Assembly (NCBI GenBank): GCA_030141605.1
Contig: JAQGDQ010002368.1
Coordinates: 250,001-314,000 of the forward strand
DNA length: 64,000 nucleotides
Source of the DNA: Tubiluchus corallicola
Taxonomy: Eukaryota > Priapulida > Priapulimorpha > Priapulimorphida > Tubiluchidae
Direction of reading: 5' to 3'
Positions 1 to 12,529 of this stretch are shown here, piece by piece; the stretch's first letter is position 1; every line of letters begins with the position of its first letter. The position numbers and the translations under genes were made by a program. Under the pieces are notes generated by a model. The model was not told the DNA's origin. It saw only the letters and a list, made by a program, of their open reading frames with translations, and did not search any database.

Positions 1-318
1 AAAAAGCGAAGTTTTGATTTTAGTGTTGTGTTGTCATTATTATTATTATACATCAATATGCCTAGTTGTTGCGAACAATACAACTTAATGGGCTTCCAAA
101 CTACTTGAAAATGGAATGGTTTTCTAGGCGTTTAGTAAGGTTAAAGGTATTGTAAGTTATCTCTAGCAGTCAAGACCGATTGCATTTCGTGAAAAACACT
201 GTATCAGGAATTCGTAATTGCATCCATTAACGCCATTAACGTAAAGCAGTATGTCGTAAATTTCGTGCAATCACGCAATTTTGGCCAGTTGCATTTACAA
301 AAATAGAGAATAAATCTA

Positions 319-350
319 TTCTCTCTCTCTTTCTCTCTCTCTTCTCTCTA
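319..350. repeat. (TC)n microsatellite
   Basis: Interrupted TCTCTC tract following an A-rich stretch (AGAGAATAAATCTATT). Confidence 0.85.
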
Positions 351-1303
351 TTTTTCTGTGCTCAGCCTTTTTCGACTATTTTAGCTATGATCTTATTCTA
401 CGACAAAGACCAGAAATGATTTCCGGGTCGATTTCTGTGAACTAGTGCTATATAAGTGTGTGATTATTGTTGAACTGTCTTTTTCTTCAGTTCACGTTTG
501 TAATGCATGTACATAACAATATTTTCATTGAATAGCTTAACTTTCGATTTCTGTTGTCAGTTAGTGTTAAGGGAGAATAACCAAAATTATTTTATTTACG
601 ACTCTAATCTGTATGGTGTTTTATATAATGTATTATAGTGCATGGTATTCTGCAATTATGTGCACATTTAGCTTTTAACTTACATTAGGTACTCGTCTAT
701 TCCATATTAAACTATGTTGCATGTGGTGCCGATTTTTTCTTAAAAATAACATTATAGTATGCATTGTGCTTATATGTGTATAGTCTATGTCACACTGTTA
801 TTTCGGCTTTATAATCGCTAATTTTTAACCTCCCATATAGGTCCACAAAAGAAAACTATGATTCCTACTCTTTTAAATTCGTAAAATTGTCACTTTAGGT
901 TCATTTCTGATCTTAATGAAGCAGATACCATTATATGCGATATACGACTTAGCCAATAGGTCTGCTACTCGGCTTTTAAAAATATAGTCTCTGTCGAAGG
1001 TGACAATGTTATTTCCACATTATAATAATAAATGTATTAAAATTTGTCTATAAAAATTTATGTACTTTATACGTATGATTTTATGTAAATGATTTTTTTC
1101 TGTTTAATTTTCTAATCTTAATTGATTGTGATTTTTCAACTATAGTTAATGTAGTACATCAAAATAAAAAAATACCAATCTTACCATTTTTACTCACTCT
1201 AGACTATCAAAACTAAAATTATGAACACATTTCAGCTTAAAAAAGATTCTTAACAAAACTGAATCAATTGAGATCCAAGTCTCCGAGCATGACCGCGCTT
1301 TAC

Positions 1304-1417
1304 TATGCCTGGTCTAGTGTAGTTCGCTCATGTGTGACTGACCAGAGTGCACAGTGCTCGTGACTGTCAATTGACTATATCCGGTCCAGTGCTATTTACT
1401 CATGTGTGACTGAACAG
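1304..1417. repeat. Imperfect 42-base direct repeat, period 72
   Basis: TATGCCTGGTCTAGTGTAGT... at 1304-1345 recurs as TATATCCGGTCCAGTGCTAT... at 1376-1417, each ending in CTCATGTGTGACTGAMCAG. Probably a decayed tandem repeat. Confidence 0.6.
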
Positions 1418-2299
1418 TTTGCCTATTTGGGTTCTATCCCGGGCCCTTAAACAATCCCAGCTTATTCTATCATACCATTATGTGAGCCCCGGGTCACGTG
1501 TGTATATTGGAAGTTTGTGATTCTAAAGTTTTAGAGTTATTCACTGTTATGACTCCATTACTAACGTGACGATGACAGCAAACGGGCTTCTTTGTTGCTC
1601 ACGGTTTAAAAATATTAATTTTTGGAATTTTGCTAATCAAATTCTATAGCCAGGTCTGTACAAACTAATTATCACGCGAACGATTATGTTTTACTCAGTC
1701 ATAAATCAGTGATTTTATAAATTCCGTTTACATGTATGCTGATTCTGGTCACGTTTTGACAAAGTGTTCTTCGGAATTGTATTAATTAATAACTTCACCA
1801 GTTTAATTTATAACAAACGTGATGTAAATGGTGTAAACGTTCAATCGCTCCAAATGCAGTATAGTTACAGTACGTGGTGTAACGAAATCCTTTGCTACAG
1901 AGGTTACAAACAGAAGTGCAGTACAGAACATTACAAGGGTAATATATAGGTTTTTTCACTCAAATATTGACACGCCTAGTATCAAATATGACATTCATCA
2001 TCAAATACGACTAGGTCGTCCAAATGTAACAAAAACCATGGACATAGGCTGATGCATAAAGGGTTGCTGTTCTTGTCGTTGTTATGCTGTTATTGTGATT
2101 ATTATTGCTGTAAAATTATTATGAACTGCCTGAAATGTTATAAGCATAATGGTTTGTCGTCAGTTGACGTGTGAACATCGTCGTGCAAATCGTCCTGCTA
2201 ATGAATTAATTTACGCAGAACTGGTTTTACTTGATGCTGCAAGCCTCGTAGTTTAAACTATGATATAACATAGGTTACTGGTAATGTATTTTTTACCTG

Positions 2300-5200
2300 T
2301 AAAATTACAATCTGAACAACAACAAAACTACTAAAAATGAGTGAAGAATAGCCAAAGAGAAGTAACATGGAGCAAATAAAAATGAAAGTAGAAGTTTATG
2401 GGAAAATTTTCCATCAACGCTGAACATGACGATGCCGGGAAAATTGTTGTGCGAGGTGAGAAAGTGAACAAAATCACCGATGGATTGAGGAATGCGATGA
2501 AGATCGTGGAACCAAACTCTACGTGTGATCAGACAAATAACGAACAAGGTACTGTTCTAACCTATAAAATCACCGTATCGAAAAAATTGACCTGGGAAAA
2601 ATCTTCAATAACAGTATTGTTATCACAGAAGACTGCTACATAAAATAGTGTAATGAGAAACTAGCAACGTTACTAAACATGGCAATGGAAGCCACTGTTT
2701 TAAGTGACACTGAACTAGTAAATATAAACAACGAAGCCCTACACCAAGACAAGAAATTGTATATGAAAGCAGCGACAATGAAATAAATACAAAAGAGAAT
2801 GACGTAACATATATAAACAAAGATGACATCCTACGAGAAAATGCCTTTAATGAGAACAGGGATAGTACACCAAACCTAACAATAAAGCTAACAATGAATC
2901 CATAAACGAAATATCCATATAAGCAGTAGAACAAGATAATGAAAATTATGTAGAAGTCCTGCCCTCAGTGCAAAACAAAAATGAGTCTTGTGAAAGAAAC
3001 GAACCTGACTGAGTTCACATAGATTCAGTTTTTAAATCTCCTCCCCCTAAGCAAGCAAAACAAATCGATCATGATCGAAGTTCAAGCGAAAAGGTGCATC
3101 CAACCCGAAACATCTACAGTGACAACAAACACTTACGCCAGTGTTGTCAGTAATAACGGGAAACGTGATAAGGTGAACACCTCAAACACGACACCTGCTT
3201 TATTAGCCGTTGAACGTCGTTGAGTACACAGACATCCTAAGCAAACATGATATGACACCACTGAATGACAAAGAACCAACAAGAATTACAAAAACAACAT
3301 CTACTCTTATAGATCCTATATTAGTACAAGACAATTTTCAAATCTATACCAAACCACTTCTCAGACCATAACTATATTATCTGTATTACGAAAATGAGCA
3401 CACATTTACAAAAAAATAATGAATTCACCTACAAATATAGCGAAAATATGAATAACATCAACCAAGATATGTTTCTGTCAGACTAGAATAAAATGCTCTG
3501 GCAAGAAACATATCAAACAATTGATATAGACTTACAAATTGAAATTTTATTAAACAATATTAAATACTGCCTAGTTATTTATGCTCCAATACAGAAAATC
3601 AAATTGTCAAATAAAAGAACACTTCCACAACGTAATAAATCTGCCAGAATTAACTAAATTACAACAAGAAAAAAATGTTCTATTGAAAACATTTATGTCG
3701 ACAAAACAGCTCATCGGCCATAATGCTTACAAAAAGCAAGGAACCGTTTCAATACAAGAAACTCTAATTTAAAAAATAATTATTATAAAAGCAAGTGCTT
3801 AAATGCAAAAGCATCAAAAGAAAAATGGCAGGTCATAAACAAGGTTTTAAATAAAACAAACACACAAACCTCCATAAATAAAATTATCATGAATAACAAA
3901 GTGTACAAGAATCAAGAAATAGCAAACATACTTAACAACACCTTCTTAAAATGGGTGAGTACAAAGGAGACCCATCATACAAAAAAGGGAATATGACGAA
4001 ATATTTCTTACCAAAAAAGTAAACTGTGCCTTTAGATTCATGCCAACTGATCCAACAGAAATAATATCCATTATTAACAACATGAAACATTCCAAAAGTG
4101 CAGGTCCATGTGATATTCCTATTAAAGCTATAAAATGATCTGGTGCCATCCTAGCTCCACATATCTCTTATATATTCAACCAAATGGTAATGAGAGGAAG
4201 CTTTCCAAATATATGCAAGATAGCTAATGTAACTCCAAAAGATTAAAATGGAAATCTTGAAACACCAGAAAATTACCGCCCAATACCTATTGTACATGCA
4301 GTTTCTAAAATTTTTGAAAAACTAATTCACAAACAAATATACAAATAATTGGTAGATAATAATATTCTAAAAAACATTGATTTGGTTATGAAAAGAAATA
4401 TAGCACAGTGGACGCAATGTGAAAGTTGTAACTGTATATTTTAGGTGCTGCCATCTATTGATTAGTCACTTTAACATTTTACTAGTTAAACTCACCCCTA
4501 GTATAATTGCTCGGTCCAGTGAATATGCAAACTCACTGGATCTCCCCTATTTTTACTGTAATGAGATATGTGAAGCCAAGTTTTTGCATAGTTCTCTACC
4601 TATATATACTGGCTGGATTTCACTTCTAGCCACTGTCTAACTGTCACGTTCTCAGTGCAGTGCAGTCGTGCTACACACTGTTTAACTCACACTCTCACTG
4701 CAGTGCAGCAGTCGTGATCTTCATTTTACTTGTGTATTTAGTATAATAAACGGTTTCAGTTTTTGTGCAGATATGTAATATAGTGTTCATTCGTTTTCTA
4801 CAAGTGTTCAACTTCATACATGACTTTCACACGCAAAAATTTATATAACTCAAATATGGCGCTACTTTTTAAACGATAAATACACAGCTTCTGCCTTTCT
4901 TGATTTGAGCAAGGTTTCTGACAGCCTCTCACACACCATTTTATTAAAAAAATTGAACGCCATTGCATTTGACAACTATTCTGTCAAACTTATTCAAGAT
5001 TATCTACCTACCAGTAAACAAGGGGCTAAATTAAATGACATATACTCAAATTGGGGCAATAATATTAATGGAGTACTTCAAGGCACAATTCTAGGCCCAC
5101 AGCTATCTATCATATATACGTAAACGGTATTTCAAACATAATAAGTAACTGCCATATCGTACAATATGCCGATGATGCTAACATCACAACCAGTAGCATT

Positions 5201-6200
5201 AATTCCTTTAGTGCAGTAGACCAATTCAAATCAAAAGTAGAATAAATGAAATATATTCTGTATATTCTCGATTATTAGCAACTTAAGATGAACCCAGAAA
5301 AAACCATTTTCATGCTTCTAAACATCAAGAGATACAACAAATATACTTTTCGATACATGTCAAATAACTTTAAAAATATTTTTAAAAATGTATAAAACCA
5401 TGATCTGGTCCTACTTAACGTATGGCTGCCACCTACTCTCAAATATATCTAAAACTTCTTTAAAGAGGCTAGAAGTGGCCCAAAGTTACGCTTTAAAACA
5501 CCTCGTTGGTTTCACAACAAGAGCAAAATATTTAGCTACACTGAACAGGGAAAAACTAAAAATACCCACTGTAGAATCCAATTTCCAATTCCATTCACTT
5601 TATAATTTTTCTTTAAACGATTTGGTGCCAGCTTTCAGTGCCAATTAGCTTCCATTTAATATCGAAAAAAATGCTAAACCAATGAACACACAGCACAAGA
5701 TAAATAAATTCAAATAATAAATATGTACAAAATTTAGTCTGTAAAACGACAATAAATACATGGAATGCTTGCCTACTTAATGTAAAAATGTGCAGTGACT
5801 CTAAAAAAAATCAAAAATTAACTGAAAAATACTATAGTAGCCTTCAAAACATGACTAATACAAAAACATCAGACAACACGTATTGTCAATTTTAACCCAA
5901 TAGTCTGTAGTAGTGGCATATCAAAACCTGTCATGCATTAGCATCAAGTCAACAAATTAAAACCCACCAACACTCAAGTCACTAACACAAAACATCTATA
6001 AAGCACCTAATTTGAATTTCAATTTGTAAATATTGTAAAGTTTTAAAGTCTTAAATGTATCTTAAGCTTTAGCGTAATTTATTATAATATCATTTGTGTT
6101 TTTAATTGTAAATTCATTTTTTAACACTATTGTTCACAGCAGTGGAAACACTGATTACACTTAATTTTTGGAATGTAGTTTACAGTTCATCGATGTGTAA
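2300..6200 (+). mobile_element. Jockey-like non-LTR retrotransposon relic (interrupted)
   Basis: Frame-broken coding remnants run in LINE order. 2398-2640 is an ORF1-like 81-codon stretch. About 3215-3375 is the end of an endonuclease domain (EPTRITKTTSTLID, then SDHNY). About 4240-4410 is the start of RT (ENYRPIPIVHAVSKIFEKLI). 4870-5220 is RT with LQGTILGP and YADDAN. 5388-5650 is the post-RT region (YKTMIWSYLTYGCHLLSNIS). Many stops and shifts make it dead. The first part of the endonuclease and the RT thumb region appear deleted. A solo LTR splits it at 4418-4831. Outer limits are approximate. Confidence 0.8.
4418..4831. mobile_element. Solo LTR (414 bp) with 5-bp target duplication
   Basis: Starts TGTGAAAGT and ends ACTTTCACA, a perfect 9-bp terminal inversion with TG...CA ends. 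The 5-bp duplication CGCAA occurs at 4413-4417 and 4832-4836. Contains TATATATA at 4601 and AATAAA at 4745, as expected of an LTR in + orientation. It interrupts the LINE reverse-transcriptase frame: the left flank reads YSTVDA and the right flank continues to NDKYTASAFLDLSK, in register once the insert and one CGCAA are discounted. A 5-bp duplication fits Gypsy or BEL/Pao elements; no internal coding region remains. Confidence 0.9.
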
Positions 6201-6969
6201 TTTTAACAGCAATAAGGAATTTTATTATTATTATTCATTGTATAAGATCTTTAAGTTTTGCAGACATATTTGGTAGTTAGTTAGTTTTGTTAACTATTTT
6301 GTTAACCGTTACCATGTGACTGTTACATTTGCTTTAGTTTATTACTTTGACAAGATGTAAGGTACAGAAAATTAACGAGATAAATATATAGTGACTTTTC
6401 TGATTTTTTAGAAGTTAATTCATACGTTTTAAATATATCAAATTTTTTTGACTTTTATTACATTGTGCAGTGGTCGCTTCTGTTCTCTTATTAATACCTG
6501 TTTACATATATATACTGAGCACACTACAAGCCATTTTTCTCACGCAGCAAAAAATCTTTCAAATAAGAACAAGGATATCATACAAATCATAATTATTAAT
6601 GTTTACAAGTTTCGACCGCATTCTAACACTACAGTGACAGCTACCAGCCTAAACATTTAAAAAATGTGCGCTTTTCGAAGAAGCTACCAAGTCAAAAAGT
6701 TTTTAAAATAATTTCTTTGTTTTCAAATTTTTTGTCCCACTGTTATGACCTATATCACATTTGATATACCAAAAACATCAGATTTAAATCTGTGACTAAG
6801 ACGAATTTGAAGTGACTAGTAGGAGGCTATAATTTATAAAGATAGCTCCTAGCAAGGGAGTACCCAGAACAAATGGCAATAGAATTTTTCTCTTCAGATT
6901 CTGTTTGAATATTGTTTCAGGTACCCACAACAAAAAATCGGCAAAAATCGGCTTTGATACTCTTCAGAT

Positions 6970-7580
6970 GCATGCGTAAATCCAAAATGGCGCCTGTTGA
7001 GGCCAAAAATCAAAGTATATCTCTCAAACCATTGCATCTAGATGAAAAATATGCTTTATCGACTGGTACGAAGGTGCACAGGTAGACTTTGCTCACAATT
7101 TTTAAAATATATGATCCTTATGAGTTGGCAACAACCATCTTGTCAGTCGTCAAGTATGCGGTGGCCATATTTGATAATTTTCGGTTGGCTCCACATCCAA
7201 TAATAATAAACCAGATGGATTTTAGCATTGTGCAAAGTTTTGTGTTTTTCAGGCAAAATGAGCAGTTCTGTCATTTGTGCAACATTTGTAGCCATCTTAA
7301 CAGTCATGTTGAAACGGGGTGTTATTACATGGGAAGATATGAATTCCTTGACCTTGAAAACCTATTATTTAGATGCCAAAGTCATTATCCTGTATTCTCT
7401 GATAGTTATAACACATAGCCCTTATAAGTTAGTAACAAACATATTGCCAGCCATCTCGAAACTTGCGGCAATATTATATGAATTTCGATTAACCCCATGA
7501 TCAAAATTAATTTATCACCTTAATGAGCTCTAGCACTAGGCAAGGTTTTCGTGCTTTTGGATCAAAATGAGTATTGATTC
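6970..7580. repeat. Two diverged ~300-bp tandem units
   Basis: The unit containing 7111-7270 (ATGATCCTTATGAGTTGGCA, then GCGGTGGCCATATTTGATAA and TTTCGGTTGGCTCCA) matches 7413-7575 (CATAGCCCTTATAAGTTAGT, then GCGGCAATATTATATGAATT and TTTCGATTAACCCCA). Both continue to a GCAAGGTTTT/GCAAAGTTTT block and CAAAATGAG. Looks like part of an old repetitive element. Open frames here (109 and 90 codons) are by-products. Confidence 0.6.
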
Positions 7581-7584
7581 CCCA

Positions 7585-8440
7585 TCCGGGTAGACTAACA
7601 TTAAATTAACTACCTTTTTTGACGTCATAATTAGGCGCTATGCCGTGTTTAAATTTCGGCCTAATTTGAACGTGTTATTCTCCGGACCAAATGCTAAAGA
7701 AACACCAAAAATGTTTTCTTGCAATTTTTCATTATATTGATCCTACTATTATAGTCAGGGAGGCATATGAAGTGTTCTAGAGAAAATTAAACATGCATAA
7801 AAAGTTATAAAATTGTGCAATAAAACTGTTTGTTTGATATGGGTCTGATTACTGCAAAATGAAATGGACGGAACACGAGAAACTGCTAAATAAACAGCAC
7901 GAATTTAATATTCGGGAGGCTGCGAGATTAGGATGTTCCTCAGTTATCAAAGAGGTCCCATACTGTCTATGTTGTGTGACTTTTCTAGCGTTTCTCCGGT
8001 TTAATTCTATTGTAATGTTGATTTTTTTAAATTTGAGACTCTGAGTCTGGGAGCAGCTAGGCAGAGTATTATAATTACCTGTGCGATAAGTAAACTGAAC
8101 GTAAGAAGTGCATTATTTTTCGATTAGGATTTTTAACGCTACTCCGAGCCTCATGCTCAGTCATAGTCATACACGTCGCTAAAATTGTGGACAAGATTTA
8201 GAATTGCTGAATAAAACCAGTCAAAATGAGCAAAGTTTACGTTTTTAAGTTGTAGGTTTGTTGTTTATTCGAAAAGGGGCGACCAATTCGAAGGTATTTG
8301 GACCTCGGAGGAAGTTTTGTTGCTTTTACTTGTTAAATTAGGGTCGTTTAACTATCTCGCTAAATTTTGCTAGTTACGTATCTTTATTCTATGTTGCTAA
8401 ACTGTATTTAATATAGATAAAAAATGTCTAATCTAACTTA
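7585..8440. other. Non-coding, nothing recognised
   Basis: Short frames only; no terminal repeats or RT motifs found. Confidence 0.5.
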
Positions 8441-9560
8441 GATTAGGCATGACAAACAGAACATTTATTAATAAAAGCGCAAGCATATTCATCACATTAT
8501 AAAATCCAAGGTCCTTACAATTGTGGAATACTCTAGTCCTGTTAGGAATCCACACTTTATTAAAGACATATATTTGATCAAGGGTGTCCAAAGAAGGGCT
8601 ACAAAAGTGGTTGAAGGGTTAAAGAATGTTCCTTACTGTCAGCAACTTAAGCGTCTAGGCCTGCATACATTATTAATTAGAAGTTCATATGCTGATTTAA
8701 TATAAGCTTTCAAAGTTATTAAAGGAATTGATGCTGTGCTTCACATTTAAGAGCCATGGGAGAATGACATGAGGACTCCAGTTACAATTGTACAAGAAAA
8801 GAGCAAAGCTGGATTTAAAAAACTGTTTTTTCAGCCATATGATAATTGATCTGTAAAATGGCTTACCTCAAAGGTCCATGGAATCTTTATAGTTAATGAG
8901 TTTACAGGGACCATCCAAACGTATGCTAATTTTTATTGAACAATAAGGTTGAGACAGTTAGGCTTTTTTAACTAACCGTCTAAACCAGTGGTTCTTAACC
9001 TTTTTCACTACTGGTACAGCCTGAAGGCGAACAAAGTCGTCTGGTGCCCTTTGTAGAAATTTACAAAAAGTATGTATATAGGAACAAAGTAGGTTTTTTA
9101 AACTGCATGCCCAAACTATTTCTGCGGTATAAGTCCAGTATAACATCGTAAATTATTTAACACAATGTGCGCTACGATTTCTACGGAAATAGCAGTTCAG
9201 GTGGCTCACAGTGTCAAACCTATTTAGTAAAAGTATATTTTAACAACGTTTTAACGATTGTAATTAGGGTTCAACTACTTTATCCTCTTTGTTTAGCTTT
9301 GAGACTTATATCTTTTTTTGAGTCGCTCTCAGGGCAAAATTTTTGATAAAGCAGATCTGCATTTGGTATCCCCTGGGATGGCATTTGGTACCCCCAGGGG
9401 GTACCAGGACCCCAGGTTAAGAACCACTGGTTTAAATGTTATTAATTGCAGTTGGTTAACAATTCCTGACGACCTCATACATATGACAATATATCAAATA
9501 GACATGATGAACTAATACGAAGAAATTGTCTAACTCTAACCCCATTTTATAATACTCAAA
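8440..9560 (+). mobile_element. CR1-like LINE relic, RT C-terminal part (interrupted)
   Basis: 8500-8700 encodes IVEYSSPVRNPHFIKDIYLI then KGVQRRATKVVEGLKNVPYC and LKRLGLHTL, the typical post-RT region of CR1/L2-type ORF2. Broken homology continues (AFKVIKGID; RLRQLGFF) to 8985 and resumes after the hAT insert as NVINCSWLTIPDDLIHM, the region where such proteins read FFSNRVVNxWNSLPDDVV. 5'-truncated, with stops. Confidence 0.75.
8986..9429. mobile_element. hAT-type non-autonomous element (MITE, 444 bp)
   Basis: The left end CAGTGGTTCTTAACCT and the right end AGGTTAAGAACCACTG are perfect 16-bp inverted termini of the CAGTGGTTCT hAT type. Flanks GTCTAAAC (8978-8985) and GTTTAAAT (9430-9437) are an 8-bp target duplication with two transitions, the length expected for hAT. 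No transposase coding. A 19-base palindrome GGTACCCCCAGGGGGTACC lies at 9387-9405 near the right end. Inserted into the CR1-like relic. Confidence 0.9.
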
Positions 9561-11240
9561 TGAAATTCAACTCAAATTGAATGAATGGAAATTCACTCAA
9601 TTTAGTATTTCTTCATTACGTGAAGAAATTATGAACCCTTTTGAATGTTTGAAGAAGTTTTTGAACAACACAATTCAATTTATAAAGAAATATCTGTGAG
9701 CAGTTACCTGCTCCGAATCATGACACGTTTACTCACACATCGTTGGTTGTACATAAACTCCCATGCTTTTAGAGTCTGCCATGTTGGAATCACCATGTGA
9801 GCAAACTCTGAATATTAGGCCGGCCACAAAAAATGGCTTTTGTCTTACCTCATGAGCCCAGAAGAAGTCAGTAGGAAGAGAGGGGAAAATTTTTTTTAAA
9901 GCTTTGTGAATGTTTAAAGCTGAATTGTGGAATATTTAAAATCAGTTGAAATCAAAGTAGTTTATTTTCCACTTGTTAGCAGTAATGTTTTAAATTTTTT
10001 CGATACACATTTTTTACACGCTTTGTTTTTTAGTTTCGCATTACTAAATTATCGTATAATTATTAATTATTGCATAGTTTCTCTTTTGTATCATAAACGT
10101 GTATGTTCTGATAATTATGGTGCAAGTGGCAACACTGCTCGGCCGTTAATACACCAATTTGGCAGAAAATTCGATATTTTTAGACTCCAATACAATGCAA
10201 TCATACAAAATGACAGCCCTGGCCGAGAGTTAGCCGTGGAAAAACATGGCCGTGTCCTGCATTTTCCGAAAGAATGATGTTATAGTAATTAATGAGTTTT
10301 ACGTTTTGAATTAAAAATGCGCTTCTATATGACTGATTATGCGGAAACAGAAATACTTTTATTGTTGGCCTCAATGCACAACGAACAACAAACCACCTTT
10401 GGTTGGTGTTGTTACAGGTTCATGATTCCATGTGTTGTTTTCAGTACTGCAATGATTTTGCCAGGGCAGCACTATAATCATGCACAGTAAGAGAAAATAC
10501 AGGCATTTCCCTTGTAAAAGGCTTTAAAAGCCACCTGGAAATCACATTTTAACATGCATGTTTGCAAGATAATTGTGGACAAAATCAGCAGCATGTTGTG
10601 GATGAATATGAATGTGTGACACTCTGAACTAAGGCTGGTTATTTTAATCCTGTTTGCATCTGTCTTGTGATAGTTCATCGATGATTTTCTGTGTGTGTGA
10701 TTTGATTTGCTTGTGAAAAATTGTGTGATGTTAAAATGCAAAGGAAAGTAATGGTTAAACAGTTAGTGATTTTCTAAACAGTTACATCATTTAGTGGTCG
10801 GTTAAATGTTTAAACGATTAACCGTCTCAACCTCATTGAAGAATGAAATCTAGACTGGATTCATGAGAAAGAAGAAGCCTGCAAACACTGACTTTTCTGC
10901 AGAATGATACTAGTGCCTGTAGTTCTAAATGCCTATATGTTTTTGCTCTATAGATGAGTATGTGGTGTATATAGTGTGTCAAATTGTCATAATCATTGTA
11001 GGTAAAGTACATATGCCACAAAAAAGTAGTTTAGAGATTGAGTGTATGATGTTATAACCCTATTTTAGGTTCCTTACAGAACGGCTCCTAAAATTAAAGC
11101 CATAATAAATATCAAAATGATGGGGCTAGCTGCAAAGATGAATTAAAGGTGAGTTGAATTAACAATCTCTGTAATCTGTATTTATAAGATTACGTAAGCT
11201 GTATAGCTTGTTTTTTACTATAAATTTTAGTTATCATTAA
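9560..11240. other. Non-coding upstream of ABCB6
   Basis: AT-rich DNA. A 116-codon open frame at 9927-10277 has no recognisable motif and I do not call it a gene. No promoter element for ABCB6 can be assigned. Confidence 0.5.
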
Positions 11241-11247
11241 TTGGAAT

Positions 11248-12219
11248 GCAGGTAAAAATGGCACAAATAAAAGTGACGCGAGAAAATTGGCATGGTAAAA
11301 ACAGTGCAGGTAAAATAGTAAAGGTAAAATCGCACTTTAAAAACATGCCACAGGAAAAAATGGCATACTTGGTAAAATATGAATTTAGGGTTAGTGTTAC
11401 TGCGGGAAGTCATCCTTCAATGCAGCTTGTTTGTTTCATGGTAAGAATGGCACAGGAAAAAATGGTACACTTAGTAAGTAAAATATGAGTTTAGGCTAGG
11501 GTTGCTGTGGAAAGTTATGCTTCAACACAGTTTCTTTGTTTGTTTGCTGTTTTTTGTCTGTTATAGCAGTAAGCCTGTTATGCAATAACCACCTAATGGA
11601 TTTCCATGAAACTTTGTAGAGAGGGTGGCTATAGGGTGCGAAAATCTGCATTTCATTGTCCGTTTTTTTGCTAAACTTGACCGAACACCAGATACAAAAA
11701 GCATTTTGTGAAGCACTTTGCAGAGGTCCCAGAGATAGTGTTTAATACTTTTTATTATCTCCACCAAAACAATAAACTACGAGTTAGTTCTAAGTTCCAT
11801 TTTGAGAAATTCTCGCTTGGAAAACTGTGTAATCCTGTTCTATAACCTTTGCTTATTACACTGCTATCTAATTGCTTATTAAACTGTTTGCTTATCTAAA
11901 CGTTATGAGCTGACTTGGTATCTAAATACGTATATATGTCAGTCTATTAGGAAAGCAAAATTAATGGTTAAAGAAAAGTAGATAAACACTAGGTGGAATA
12001 TATAATACTGATACAGGTACATTTTTGCATGTTTGCTTTTTATTTTTGTTTTATGTTTTTTTAATCTAAAGAATCAAATGAATGAGTTTAAGATTAGTCG
12101 ACTTTGACAGAGGTCTGCTTCCTATTGAGTGCATTCTAGCTTTATTGTAGAAATCAGTTGCGTCAAAATAACATGTGCCATTTTAACATGCAATTTTTTC
12201 TTGTGCCATTTTTACTGCA
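11248..12219. mobile_element. Candidate non-autonomous element with inverted subterminal repeats
   Basis: Left arm GCAGGTAAAAATGGCACAAA (11248 on) is mirrored at 12159-12219, whose reverse complement reads TGCAGTAAAAATGGCACAAG followed by further partly matching AAAATGGCA motifs. Inside the left part are two direct ~100-bp copies (11349-11440 and 11451-11550, both beginning CACAGGAAAAAATGG). No target duplication could be fixed, so the limits are approximate. Confidence 0.55.
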
Positions 12220-12529
12220 CAATCATTTGTTGTACTGTGGCTGTACACACTGTTTTACTCTGCAGTTTTTTTCTGGTGCATGTGTGCACTTGCTAGTTTT
12301 CAATCTGAAATGTAATTAAAGGTTAAAATTTTGTGCATTTTTTAGTCGTCGCACTGGTAAAATTTTAGGTTGTAGCAATATGCAATTAGCAAGTTGCTGG
12401 AATAACCTGACTTTAGGTGATGTGATCTTGACTCATTTAAATGAATGTTAGATCGTGACACTTGCTGGTTGTGTTTTTTTCTAATTAATTTTTAGTAAAA
12501 TGTTGTAATATTCCAAAATATATTTTATT

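Larger units (their letters stand above)
1..2290. other. Non-coding AT-rich region
   Basis: Apart from the TC tract and the direct repeat at 1304-1417, I see no exon, RNA gene or transposon end. Open frames are short and have no recognisable composition. Confidence 0.6.
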
